The notes beneath the pieces are model-generated. The model searched no databases, was not told where the DNA came from, and worked only from the letters and a program-made list of their open reading frames with translations. Shown here one piece after another: positions 35,024 through 47,567 of a DNA stretch of 64,000 bases. Both the position numbers and the translations under genes were made by a program. The stretch is from Megaleporinus macrocephalus (lineage: Eukaryota; Chordata; Actinopteri; Characiformes; Anostomidae), in the NCBI GenBank assembly GCA_021613375.1, contig CM038704.1, positions 31,806,582-31,870,581 on the forward strand, in the 5' to 3' direction. Positions within the stretch are counted from its first letter, which is position 1. Every line of letters starts with the position of its first letter.

Positions 35024-35101
35024 TAGCTGGTTTAGCTGTTTGCTGGTTTAGCTGTTGTCCAACATTGTCTTTGCTGGTTTAGCTGTTTGCTGGTTTAGCT
35101 G
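35024..35101. repeat. TTTGCTGGTTTAGCTG repeat cluster
   Basis: Four copies of a 16-bp unit, in two close pairs. Confidence 0.85.
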
Positions 35102-35129
35102 CCCCCTAACCATTCAGTTCTTCAGTTCT

Positions 35130-35515
35130 GATGTGTGCTTTATGTTTATATCCGTCAGCTATTGTTTTATTATTGCTGTTGTTTAATAAATAATCATATT
35201 ATGTTGTAAGACTGAAATAGTCTTTATTTAACTAGTTAACAAGACTGTTCCATTATGATTTTGGTCTGGTCTTACTTGCATTTCAGCATTTTGCGGATAA
35301 CCAGTACCATCTGCCATTTTAAAATGTGTTATTACTTCAGAATATCTTAATTTATGTGCATCTTGCTCTTACCTTATATATTTTCAGATATACTATCTTT
35401 ATATTATCTTATTGTTTCATGTGAGTGGGTAGTTGTCAGAGCATTTCACTGCTAGTTGTACCATGTATGACTATGTATGTGACAAATAAACTTTGATTTA
35501 ATTTGATTACCAGCA
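35130..35515 (+). repeat. Probable retroposon 3' end
   Basis: Ends TGTATGTGACAAATAAACTT followed by a TTTGATT-rich tail, resembling the 3' ends of fish LINE/SINE copies. Assignment from memory only. Confidence 0.35.
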
Positions 35516-37116
35516 AAAAACTGTATATTGTCAGTTATAAAATATATTAAAACAACAGAATGAATCAGTCCTTAGGATAATGGTGCATATTACTTCAAAA
35601 AGTGTCAATTAGGCTGGATAATTAATGCACAGTTATGCTTGTACCTTCTCCAATACCTTAAGCAAGGAAGAAGATAAAAAATAGCCTGTAAAGTGTTAAT
35701 TGATCCTTGATGTAGCATACCAGCATTTAAACCCAGGAGAGTTAAACTTAATAAAATAATACATAGCATAATAATACATTTACTTCAACAATATATAGAC
35801 TGCTGAATTAAATCTCTGCCACAATACATTTTTAAAGAACACAGAAGAGAGAAAGAACAACAAAGTGTAAAATACAATTTGTATGATAAAAACCAAATTA
35901 ATAATTTAAAAGAAGTTTAAAATCTGTCAAATGTCAAATGTCAGTGCACATCCTGTTAAAAGGGGTAATACCAAGTGTTATTTTGACGCTTTTTGTTGTT
36001 TTTGGCAAATAAAAATAAAATAAAATGACATAGTAGTCCATATTAACTTCATGTCAAATACGTATATGTTATGAATGTGTATTTAGACTTTTATGAACAT
36101 GTCATGAAGTGTTTATGTAGGTTGTTATGAATGTGTTATGTAGACAACCTTTAAATAAAGTGTTACCGAAACGTCCACAGGCGTTATGTTTAAATGATAT
36201 AGAAATAGAATGAAAATTCAAATTAAAGTGCTGTGATTTTATCCACTTGTTGCTGGTGGAAGCAAATCATCATAAACTGAAAGTTTCATAGCGAGAAACT
36301 TAAATTTGCTTTTGTAGGGATTTTAATAGCAAAAGAGCTAGTATACATAACATCAGCTACTAGCAAGCTCTAAGTATCTAACATAGTCTAACAATATGCA
36401 TTATTTATTTCTCCTCAAACCAATTTTAAATACACAGACACTTCTATTTTAGAACATAAACTGGAACAAATATCACAAACAACAGAGAGAAAATGACTAG
36501 GTCATTGCTATTGGTGGAACGACAATGGGCCACTGTCATCTTGCTATCAGAGATATTATCTTTTTCTAGATTTGAACATTTGAGCATTGTACTTTATACT
36601 AGTTCATACAAAGAAAAATGATATACGTTGTTGCATGGGAAAAAAATAAAAATTAAATCAGGTCCTGGATAAAATGTATGGCAAAGTTGGAGAATATTTT
36701 TTGCAGGGGGAAACACTTTAGACTGTGACTCCATATAAAATAATTGCACTTGTTTTAGTAGAGGACATTCATGAAGCCAAAAAAGAAGTAACAATGTGTG
36801 ATTTAAAAATATTTAATTTACAAAAAAACAAGTAGTATATGTATAACTGGGCCTAATGTGCTATAACAGTGATTTCTATTTAAACAGCCATGAATGAGAC
36901 ATAAATGATATAGAGAAGATTTGCTAAAAGTTTCAAAATTAGCAGAAATGTGCAACATGTCAAATGTACATAAAACACACACATACACACATTCATTCTT
37001 CAGAAATTGAGAAATGAAGAACATGTAATCATAGTTAGGTTAGTTTTAGGCACATAATTCGATGGAGTCTGCAGACAGCTGAACTAGGTGGGGAAAGGTC
37101 ATAAGGACAAAACAGT

Positions 37117-40086
37117 TTAGAGCTTGGGCATCCGGGCAGCATTAAGACGCATCGCAACACAAGAGGCTCCGGACGCATAGCGCAAATCTCTTAGCATACC
37201 GCTCCACTGCTTCTTCTCATCATCGTGTCTGAGAACACACAAAGAGGGAGAGCACTTAAACAGAGCCTGCATCTGCTGTCCACTTATAAATACTGAACAT
37301 GCTTAGTAATACCACTATTTATAGAAATGCCTGATAATCCTTTAGTCATTTAGCTCCTGAACTTTGGGATAGCATTAGAGTGTAGAAATGAAGTAATTAG
37401 AAATAAAGGCTTCATAGATGTTTTTGAATTCAGATGAAAAATTGGTTTAGGATAGAGTAAGGCTTCTGAAGTTATGCACAAGTTAATTAAATAAATTTGT
37501 CAAGATTAATGCATTAAATATTTAGGAATTAAAACCATTCTTTAAATAGTCTCTCCATTTGCACATGCTCCAAAGTAACTGGACTAACTAGCATTATTAT
37601 AAAAGCAGTAATTTTTTTAAAAACTTGGATCGCAGTCAATGAGTGCCTGAAATTTGGAACCCATGGATATCGCAAAGTTGCTGCTTGTTTGTGGATCTTT
37701 TTGTTTAGTCTCAGTTTAGTCTCAAAACAGTTTTGTCTTTAGTCCTGTAAAGAGCATGCTCCACTAGACTGAGATCTGGTGTCCCATTTTTTCACCCTAA
37801 GAGCATTTCACTGAATCTGAGCAGAAAGTACAGCTCTATACATTTCAGAATACATCTTGCTACTTCTATCAGTAGCCACATCATCAATAGATCATTCTCA
37901 AGCTTTAGGTTGTGGTAAACAATGGCTCAGTCTACTGCTCTTTCCTGAATACAGCACATAATTAAACTAAACAGATTTACCAGAGTTTCTACTCCAAGTT
38001 TAAAAACGTTCAGCTTCGTCTGTAATGCTGTGCTTGCTAATGTTGTTGGTGTTTACATGGGCGGAGTGAAAAGAATCAAACCTGTTGGATCTTTTTCTCC
38101 TCTTAAATAAAAACCCTCTGCTCCTTCTCTGCCTTGCAAAACTTTCATTCCTTGCAGTTTTTTGTGGAATACACTCTGCTGTCTGAACACAGCTGGTTTT
38201 GCACTGAATGTGATCACAGAGACCCTTTATAGCTAAATGCTCCAGATGGGCCACATATTCAGAGTTGAAAATGTAGAGAAGTAATTAAAAATGCATCATA
38301 TTCCAAATACTTCTGGGCCTGATTGTATATTATGTCAGCAAAACTATGAATATGCCCAGTCAAATTACATGTTTTGTTGATTTTCTATGTCAAAAGAACT
38401 TAACACTTCCCTTTACAGGGGACACACTTAAACATTAGATTTTTCTGCAAATTCTACTGCACACATTATATTGATTTGCTTAAGTTTACATATTGGAAAG
38501 AAATGATTGTGTACTAAATGTGCAGAAATATGTTATATCACTATAATATATATATAATACAATAATACATATAATAATAATAATATATATTACTTTCACT
38601 TGGGATATCAACAAAACGTGCTCAAAAATTATTGTGTATATAACACCACAATAAATTGTGTTTTCTTTGACGTTTACTATACTGCTCAGATAAAGCCGAA
38701 CATAACCAAATGCTATAATAATGAGTGACAGTTATCAGTATTTAATGATACACACCACTCAGTTCTAGGATACAGTCCTAGTTAAAGACATGTTAAAAAA
38801 AGCTACATTAAACTAAGACATGATAACTTACTGCCAAACGTCTGTGATTTCAGAGGGTCCGAATTCTTTGTTCTCCAACTCCACAATGGCGAAGCCCCCG
38901 ACAGCGTAAAGACTACCTTCACTGCTCACGAGGTTTACTGAGCTACGTTCCTGAGGAAAATCTGTGAAAGCGTCCCACCTAGACACCAAGATATAAGCTT
39001 ACAATAATTAGAGACACTCGAATATGATCATAGCATCTTTCCACACATTAACACAAAAATGACATTACATTTATTATTCATTTATTAATTAATCTTGTTT
39101 TTTTTAAACAACTTGACAAAATGCATTGTGATATTATTTAATATTTTAGCTGCTTGGTGCTGTGCCACAGCAAGAAGTACATGGAATACATAGAAATATT
39201 ACTGAGTAATTCAGTAATTTGTTATTTTTTGTATAATTTATATGGAGACTAAAAATTATGTTGCAACACAGGTCACGTAGTGCACATACATTATATATGT
39301 GGTAAAGACTGATAGATATACTGTTTGGCTGATATTGTGACCTGTATTGTTTTAAGTTTCAGCTGATAAAATTGCTGATAACTAGAAGTAGTAAAATAAA
39401 AATAGTAAAATATTTAAGAATGTAAATTTTTGTTATTTTAAGAAGTGCAATAATTGAATACTAACAGTCAATAGAGCACTATTTAACTAAAACTACTGGA
39501 ATATAAAACCTAAATCTAAAACATTATATTAGCCAAAATTATTGGTTAATGGAATTTTTAGACCAGTAGTCAATGACCACAAAATTTCCTCTGAACGGCA
39601 ACACAAGTGTCAATGAAGCTTATATTAGTACATATACATTCTTTCTTTACACGTACTTGTTTGTTCCGAAATTGTAGATTTCTGATGCAGCCGTCAGACC
39701 TTCCTCATTAACTCCTCCAGTTACGATGATTCTCTCATTGTGAACAACAGCTCCAAACATCGCTCTAGCTGTCTTCATACCGGCCAGTTCCCTCCACTCT
39801 GACTGCTTGTGGTTATACACAAACATCTTGTTTATAGCTTTACTAAGAGACAGAAAGAGAGATTTCAGTTTTTTACAGCTCCATAGCCTTCACAATAGCA
39901 CCGTCTCATTTACACATTTACATTTAGCTCCGTTTCTGTGACAATATCCTTTTTTGGCATTTCTGTCAAAAACACCCTGAAATATAGAAATGAAATAGGA
40001 AGAGGTTGAAAAGGACTATCTTTAGTCTGGGTCCGAGTGGGGCATCACTACTCCCCCCACAATTCTGACAGAACACTGACAGCTGC

Positions 40087-40131
<45 letters not shown>

Positions 40132-42609
40132 ACACAAACACATACACACTCACTTATCATCAGTCTTCCCGCCGATGCAGTAAATCATGTTGTTATATGA
40201 GACTACAGCGTGGCCATGTATGCGGAGAGGAAGTTTCTTCGTCTCACTCCATCTCATCTTCCTGTAAATAATGACATGTGATTAGATTCTAATATGAAGT
40301 ATTAACAGAAAAATTTAACAGAAATGGACAGCAGTGTAAGAGTTAACAGTACCTTACATCTAAATATAGTAAGGATGTTATTAATAGAGTAAAAGTTATC
40401 CAGCTTAAGCAACTTTATGTCAACTGTATGTAAATCACTATGAATAGCTTTTACAAAGAATGCTTTATATATTGTTAACACAAACGATGCTTTATACATG
40501 TATTGTCTATATTTACTGTGATTAGCAGTGCATAGACAAGATTCAATATCTATATTTAAGATACTGTGTTTTGTAGCAGGCTGGGTGATATAAGAATTGA
40601 TATTACTCACTCTATATCATAACACATGACAGAATCAAGAGATTCATTGGTTTGCAGGTCTTTGCCAGCGATAGCAAACAGTTGATTGCCACATTCACCC
40701 AAACCGAAGAGGCATCTGGGACTTGGCATGGGGGGCAGAGCCAGCCAGTCAGCGGTAATGCTGTCTAGCTGGAATAAAACAACAAGTCATTTTTTTAATT
40801 TTCGTCAGAGATTTGTCACTTTTTCAGTCAAACATAAACAAAAAGCTCCCATTTATATAGAAAAGCAGAGGTTTTCACTAATATACACTGAGCGTGGCAT
40901 AATTGTTGCTTGAAATGTGTTGAGTGTATTCTTTAAAAATTTGAACAATGCAATATGGAGTAGAATTAAAATGAAAATGTCCTAACTGTATTTTTACCCC
41001 TTAAATCTTAACAATTTCATCTATTTAATCATTAATCCTTTGATGTATTACAATATCCAATATCTAAAGTGAAACTACTATGAAATAAATATGATAAGAT
41101 AATTTAAAACTGTTTCTTGGTGTAACAACAACAGAACCCTTTTGGTGCAATATTGCATATCTAAAAAACAATGTACAAAAGTTGTACATGGAAAATATAC
41201 ATAGAAAAATATTTAACTATGCATTTAAATGGCAACCTGAAACAGGGAACAATATGAACCACATTCATCACTGATGAGGGCACTGAAAAAAGCTGTACAT
41301 ACATTAAATGTATTTGATTCAAATGTGTGTATACTAATACAATTTTAACAGAATGTGCAAATAAACTAAATAGAAAAATTGTAAAATTGAACATTTAATT
41401 AATGTGTAATTGAAGTACAATGAATTTTAATTAAGAAACTGCATCATTTTATCATTATTCTAGTGTATTTGATTCATCACCAACCTGGTAGAAGTAGCAC
41501 TGAAGTGGAGCTTCTTTGTTGTCTTCATCCATGAACAGACCGCCAAGGACGAAAAGCTCATTCTTCTTGGAGCAGACGCTTACGTGGTTCTTGGGCACTT
41601 GTTCAGCCATGGCCGCCAGGAAGCATTCGTTCTCTCCAACGTCGTACGCCACAGCCGCTGTGTCATTTATCATGAGGATCAGATTCCGTCCATACATCCC
41701 CAGTCTGCGGTTGTCGTTTAGGTAACCAGGCAACGTCTCTTCTTCTTCCTCTTCCTCCTCTCCTCCTGCCTCTCCATTCACATCTCCTTCCTTCTTCTCC
41801 TTCTTTTTCATCTCTGGAAGTTTTCCCTTGAAAGCATCTTTAATGACCTGCAGTTTCTTTAGGAGCTCTGGGTCAGCCTTGATGATGTCATCCGTCTCCA
41901 CCTTCTCCCGGAAGTACTTTTCTGGAAGAAGACGGAAGCGGATACAGTTGAAAGCTTCACTGAGGGCTTTAATGCGTTTTTCTTTGTCGCTTCGCACCCA
42001 TTTCATCAGTGACTCAAACACCACTTCCTCTTTTTCCACATTCAACATGTCTCCACCAATCAGGGCAAAGAGTTCATGAGGGGCTAACTGCAGGAATTCC
42101 TCTTCGTTCACCAGGCTTTCGAAACGATCCGCTATGAAGTCGCGAGCGGCTATAGCTAGCCTAGGCACATTGAGGACCAGGCCGAGCCTGAATATGGCCA
42201 GACAGTTAGCTACGGACAGCTTCTTCTGTAGATAGTTCACACAGACTGTAAACACAGATGGAATCTGGAAGCGGTTGGCTAGTGCAAAGATCTCTTGAAC
42301 GTTGTCATCGGTCAGGTCAATTTCAGCCGAGTAGAGGTATTTGATGATCATGTCCAGGATATTAGCATCTACATCGTCTAAAGCAACCTCTTTGAGGTCT
42401 TCTTTGATCTTTCCATCTTCAGTGAAGAATATCTCTCTGAAATAGGGGCTGCATGCGGCCAGAATAAGGCGATGGCACGGAAAGCAGCGGTCACCCACTT
42501 TCAGAGTGCAGTCCACAAACTTGTTCTCGTTCAGCAGCTCTTTCAGGCCATCCTGCAGCAGCGTGCTTTGGAACAGGCGGAGTTCTTCCTTCAGTGCCTT
42601 CGGATCCAT
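37117..42609 (-). CDS. klhl41: Kelch-like protein 41 (KBTBD10/sarcosin), complete
   Basis: Muscle BTB-BACK-Kelch protein that stabilises sarcomeric proteins such as nebulin; loss causes nemaline myopathy in humans. Six coding exons on the minus strand: 41485-42609, 40611-40768, 40154-40261, 39657-39842, 38832-38978, 37117-37228. They total 611 residues (human 606), phases closing. Residues about 33-130 form the BTB domain, about 135-240 BACK. A charged linker around 265-290 holds a run of Glu encoded by GAA/GAG repeats. Five Kelch repeats are marked by (V/I)xGG or similar turns in exons 1-5: [30 protein letters not shown]. The C-terminus LRYASGASC...PKL is conserved. Exon 1 encodes the BTB, BACK and first blade. 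Teleosts have two copies; which this is cannot be told here. Confidence 0.96.
40089..40153. repeat. (CA)n microsatellite in klhl41 intron 3
   Basis: About 19 CA units, then an interrupted run up to the exon 3 donor at 40153. Confidence 0.95.
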
Positions 42610-42752
42610 GGTGGTAGGTGGAGGGAAGTTACAGAGAACAAAGAAGAAAGGAAAAAGAAAAGAGGAGAGAAGGTGGCTGAGCGTCTGCTTGCCACACAGT
42701 CCTGGCTGGAAAAGGACAGAGCAGCGAAAAGATTCGCAGCCTGAAGAGGCTG

Positions 42753-42760
42753 TTATTTAA
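42753..42760 (-). promoter_or_regulatory. TATA-like element of klhl41
   Basis: TTAAATAA on the minus strand, about 145 bp upstream of the ATG. Weak match; proposed because of its place beside the MEF2 site. Confidence 0.35.
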
Positions 42761-42770
42761 TCTGGGCTTT

Positions 42771-42780
42771 CTAAATTTAA
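42771..42780. promoter_or_regulatory. MEF2 consensus upstream of klhl41
   Basis: CTAAATTTAA matches YTA(A/T)4TAR exactly, about 165 bp before the start codon and 10 bp upstream of the TATA-like element. MEF2 control fits the known muscle-specific expression of KLHL41. Confidence 0.6.
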
Positions 42781-42847
42781 CCTGGGCTTGACTCTCCTCC
42801 CCTCTGCCCCCATCCTTCCAAGAGTAGCGGGGGGAGTGCAACGACAG

Positions 42848-42853
42848 CAGCTG
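42848..42853. promoter_or_regulatory. E-box CAGCTG upstream of klhl41
   Basis: CAGCTG, the form preferred by myogenic bHLH factors, lies in the palindrome GACAGCAGCTGTC about 70 bp from the MEF2 motif. Function inferred from pairing with MEF2. Confidence 0.5.
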
Positions 42854-45400
42854 TCGCAGTAAAACAGGCCGCAGAGACCAAACCTTCTGTTAGAAGTCCA
42901 GATCTATTATTATAAATTTGCAACATTATTTAAATGGAACTAATTGATAAATACACATTTTTGCAGTAGATTACCCACCAGGACGTCAAAATGACTTGTC
43001 TTATGGATTTTCTAAATGAAAAATATATCCTCTACAGGCAACACTCTTAAATATGCCAGGTTTCTACACATGTTAGTGCACAGTTTGTATTTCTTTGCTG
43101 AGTTAAACATATTGGAAATACAACCTATGGCATAACTTTTGCATAGGCTATATTTAATTCTGTATTAATTTTAATGTTTTAATATTTTAAAATCTGCAAA
43201 TAAACAGTAATTGTGCATTAAAATGTGCAGACGTGTGTCTGCTGTAGAGGATTTGCTAACTTATTTTCATGTAGAAGGTCAACAGAACAGGCAATTCGAG
43301 CAGAGGACCCAAAACTTTTGCATTCAAATCAGAACACAGTGTTTACAGAGTTATTTCGTGTGTGTGGATGTGATTGGCGAGTGTGTGTGAGAGAGAATTG
43401 TAGCATGTCTTAGAACAGAGTGACAGTGATGGGAGGCAGCTGCTTTAACAACAGGTGATACACACACACACACCACACAAGCTCACTACACACTCAAAGC
43501 TGATCACAATGTTTAGAGTAAGTAAAACCTTATTGTCCTGTTCCTAATTCTTCATGGCTGAAAAATCGTCAGTGGCTGTCAGACCTGAACAAAAAGGAAA
43601 ACCACACCACAACTGACCTGATATAACTGCTCATAACTGCAGTACAGAACCTATTTTGATTCTACTTATGATCTGAGTCAGAGTTTAATACACCATTTAT
43701 TGTGAATTACTTAATGTCATGTTATGTCAATGTTATGTTTATTTCATTAATGGATAGAATATTTAATTTTGTCACTACCAAAACAATCATAACAATACCA
43801 AATTGTCGGGTAGCGAGTGTTTCAGTAGTAGAACTCTGATTTGAGTGGAGCACAAAAACACTATCCAGTTTATGACTGGCGGACACAGCTTTGAACAGTA
43901 CACAAGTGATTTTTTTTTTACTAAAGCACACAAAAATGTACTTCACTGAAGAACATATGTGTTTGGCAATGACAATTCTTAATTGTACACACTAACTTTC
44001 AGACTTTGGGACACATTTACTGTAGAACAGTGGGATGCAGTCTCACTTCCTGCCCTAAAGACAAGTGTGGGGCAAAATAATGTTCCGCCTATGGACAAAA
44101 AGTCATTGTGGTCCTGTAATGACATGAAAACATGGTATAGCAATATATATAATAAAGTTATTTTTTAAGAATTTAACTAAATTTTATAGGTCATAACACC
44201 TTAAATATCTTGGGTTTGAATCATTGCTTTTTTTAGATAGCTGAGGTTGCAGTTAAAACTAATTTGGCAGAATGGCTATTATAGCCAGTGGGAAAGTTGA
44301 CTCACCACATGTATCGCTGAACATACAACTTTTGTCATATGACCCTAAATTTAGTTTGCAATTACCTTTTTAATCATGCTGTCAAATGAAGAACCATGAG
44401 AATGTATTGGTAAGCAATTCTTTTTACAAACTTTTTTTTGCCTGTCAAATTTTAGACATAGCAAGTATAATCAGTTTATTTTAAAACGTTCTATCAGGTT
44501 TACTGGTGAAAAACATTAGTAAAAGAGAATTAGCAAAAATGTAGCTCTGGGGTTGCAAGGCTAAGTACTTTCCCCAAAATAGTGAGTGTGTGGAAAAGAC
44601 ACCTTACATAAAGTTAAGTCAAATATTTGGTGTTTAAATTATTGTTGCATTTTAACAATGAATTACTGACCTTAGTATTTCAAAACTGTTGTTGTGCCAT
44701 AGTTACAAAAGTAAACTAAAAATCTAGTGCTTGTAGCCATAGTTTTCATTTACCTCTTTTTGGATGATGTAACAAACATGAATGCCAAGCACACCGTTCA
44801 GAGTCTACAGTGAAAGTGAAACCAAATAATCTGTGGAAGTTCCTTAAAGGAGATTTTATTCAATTTAAGACTTGCATTTCTGTATCTTCTTTCTAGAGAC
44901 TTGCCAAACCATCTGCAGGTTTAAGAACAGACAAATGAGCTGTAATATTTTTTTTCATACACACCTATAAAATCAGCAGAATTGGGGATTTAATTATTAA
45001 TAGTTATACAGAGAGCTATACTTTAAAATCTGGTTAATACAATAGCTAGTAGCTGTTTTTCAGGTGGCTTAACTTGCACCATTAGCTGATACAGTTTTTG
45101 TTTTTAGAAAAACACATTTACTGCCTATTATAATAATAATAATGTATTATATATTTAAAAACATCGATTTGTAACCACAGTTTCATAAATATGATCTCAA
45201 GAAATTTTACCAGATCAAAAAAGTGAAAAAAGTGTTAATACTGATATGTTTAGAGCCTGCAGTTTAACAGTTTAAAAGAGAGAGAGCTGTGTTACACTAG
45301 AGATGGTACTATAATTAAAACAGGAGAGGATGGTGTCTGTGGGTAGTGTAGGTGTAACTTAAGTCAAAAGAGTGAAAGACAGAGGGGGGTATATGTCAAT

Positions 45401-45449
45401 CTCTCTCTCTCTCTCGCGCAAGCTCTCTCTCTCTCTCTTGCAAACGCAA

Positions 45450-45498
<49 letters not shown>
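45401..45498. repeat. Compound (CT)n-(CA)n microsatellite
   Basis: CT runs at 45401-45414 and 45423-45438, then about 23 CA units to 45498. Confidence 0.95.
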
Positions 45499-45501
<3 letters not shown>

Positions 45502-46070
45502 TGATATCTGGTAGTGTATGTAGGTGAATGCCAGTAAAATTCTAAACATGTGAATGAATGAGCCTAGGCAAATATACAAAGATGGTAACCAAAGCAAGTT
45601 TCTTGAAGCAACAGCTAATAAGAAAACACCTACATCAGTTGTTTTAGAGACTTAGCATCTGACAGTTATCATTAATTGAACATAAAGGTCTAGTGGCATG
45701 AATTTCTGTGTTCTAAAAACATTGCCGCCATGACAAAACAATGGTGACTCATCACAGCTTTTTTTTCTAAAGCAGCATTCAAATGATCGCTTTCTAGATC
45801 CAGTTTTTAGAAAATCCATTAATATTTAAGCAACAAAAAAGAAAGTAAAATGACTTTCAGAAACAAAAATGCAATCGCAATTCTTTTTGGGAGGCTTCCT
45901 TTCAGTTCTTCAAAGAAATCTACAGAGATATTTTTTACATGCCTCTAAAGTTCAGTTGTAAAAGTTGGTTGTATTTTCTGCTTTTCATGATCTGAACATG
46001 ACCGAAACTAACTATGAGGACACAGAGGTCTGGACCTCGTTAATATTTTTCACTCATTCATGAAATTAAA

Positions 46071-46111
46071 TATAGAAACATAGAAAAAAATATAGAAAAA
46101 AATATAGAAAA
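46071..46111. repeat. ATAGAAA-type short tandem repeat
   Basis: Four imperfect ATAGAAAn units. Confidence 0.7.
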
Positions 46112-47456
46112 CTGTTCTGATAACTGACTTTACTTAGGTTGTTGTGTTTTTTATCTTCATCGCTTATAATTCTGTCTCTTAAATTTAAGCACTGTTTATC
46201 TGAAAGTGAGGTTTTGCATGGTTGTTAAGAGTCATATTTTCTTTTTTCACACATCTTCCTTATTTTTTTTCATTTAAGTGTTTATTACAAATGTGATCAC
46301 CTCAGAAATGATCACCACTAAAAATGAACATTTCGCAATTTGGCCATATTGACTGGAAATAAATGGAACATGGTGGGTGGTAATAGATTTACAGTACTGT
46401 TCAACGGTCAAATAACCATGTTTTGCTGGGCTTTGAGGAACACTTGCTGGTTCTCAGATATAAATTGTCCCTATAAACTGAACACCAACATCTGCCTAAT
46501 TCTGAGCACACATCTCATCAACATTCTGTGACCTTGAGTGAAAAGTTTCTGGAGGGCGGTGTTTAAATAATTCTAGAATGAAAATCTTATTATTGTGATA
46601 ATTTGTATTTTATTAAAAATGTATGTTGTATTAAATCAATGACAAACAATGACAAACAATATTACACCAACATTGTCAAAAGAATGTCTTAAAATCAAAA
46701 TCAATGATTTTACAACATTACATTGACAGTATTAATTATTTAATACTGATTGCTCACAGCTATTATATTTATGTCTCTTAACCGGCTTTAAAATACACAA
46801 AATAAAGCACCCACAGCATACGTGCACCCAGAGTCCACTTCATTAGAATAGATGGGCTACAGTTTGTAATTGTACATCTATATAGTGTTACTTACTATTA
46901 GTAAGTGGAACGTGTTTCTTAGTGGACAGAGAGTGTATTACATGTATACTGCATTTATAGCTTTCTACAGTATTACAGTATCTCTTGGTCAATAAACTGT
47001 TTAAGCCTTACTCATAGCCACCTGGGAAGTCTTGAGTAGCAAAGAAATGGTGGGCTATGAACAGCCTTCTAGATTGCCCTCTTAGAGTTAAATATAGAAA
47101 CTCTCCTGCAAAAGTAATGTCTGCTCTTTTGTAGCATACAATTGCAATGGACAACAATTTCCTTATAATTAAAAAAGAACTAAGTCTCAAAACACATTTG
47201 TAATATATAAACAAGGAAATATTTGTTGATGGTATGCTACAGTTTGTGTCAAATGTAGACTAGAAAAATGCCTCCTGTTAATTACCAAGCTACTGAGTTA
47301 ACAACATTATAATTCATTGAAAGACACTGAAATGGCAATTTGGAAATTGCAACAAAACTATAGCTAAAATACAACTAGTGCTAATACATACATCATTGAT
47401 TTAAGTAGATACAGCAATTAAAGTATTAATCACAAAAGCCTGAACTATATGAAATA

Positions 47457-47462
47457 TTTATT
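47457..47462 (-). promoter_or_regulatory. Poly(A) signal of the collagen gene
   Basis: AATAAA on the minus strand about 85 nt after the proposed stop codon. Confidence 0.5.
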
Positions 47463-47546
47463 TCAGCCTTTATGTGCACATGTTTTAGTGACACTGACCG
47501 TTGAGGTATTGTAGGTATCAGCCCATTAGTTAGTCTTTTGTAAACA

Positions 47547-47567
47547 TCAGCTTTGTTCCTCATCCTC
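47547..47567 (-). other. Proposed last coding exon of the COL28-like gene
   Basis: A strong acceptor (TTTTTTTCACAG) precedes codons for EDEEQS and TGA. It joins in phase if the upstream donor is at 48602. A poly(A) signal follows within 100 nt. Confidence 0.55.

Larger units (their letters stand above)
32429..37116. other. AT-rich intergenic stretch and klhl41 3' flank
   Basis: No gene recognised on either strand. Contains a TTTGCTGGTTTAGCTG repeat cluster (35024-35101) and a retroposon-like tail (about 35395-35515). The last few hundred bases are probably klhl41 3' UTR on the minus strand. Confidence 0.55.
42860..47456. other. Intergenic, klhl41 to the collagen gene
   Basis: AT-rich, with compound (CT)n/(CA)n at 45401-45498 and an ATAGAAAAAAAT repeat at 46071-46111. 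Short ORFs here have no family signature. klhl41 and the collagen gene are both on the minus strand, so this stretch also contains distal klhl41 regulatory DNA, if any. Confidence 0.55.

Noticed and set aside
37620..38280. Possible transposon fragment in the last klhl41 intron
   Set aside because: Some phrases recall Tc1-like sequence but I could not align a transposase or termini.
41516..42079. Plus-strand ORFs opposite klhl41 exon 1
   Set aside because: Shadows of a long conserved coding exon on the minus strand.
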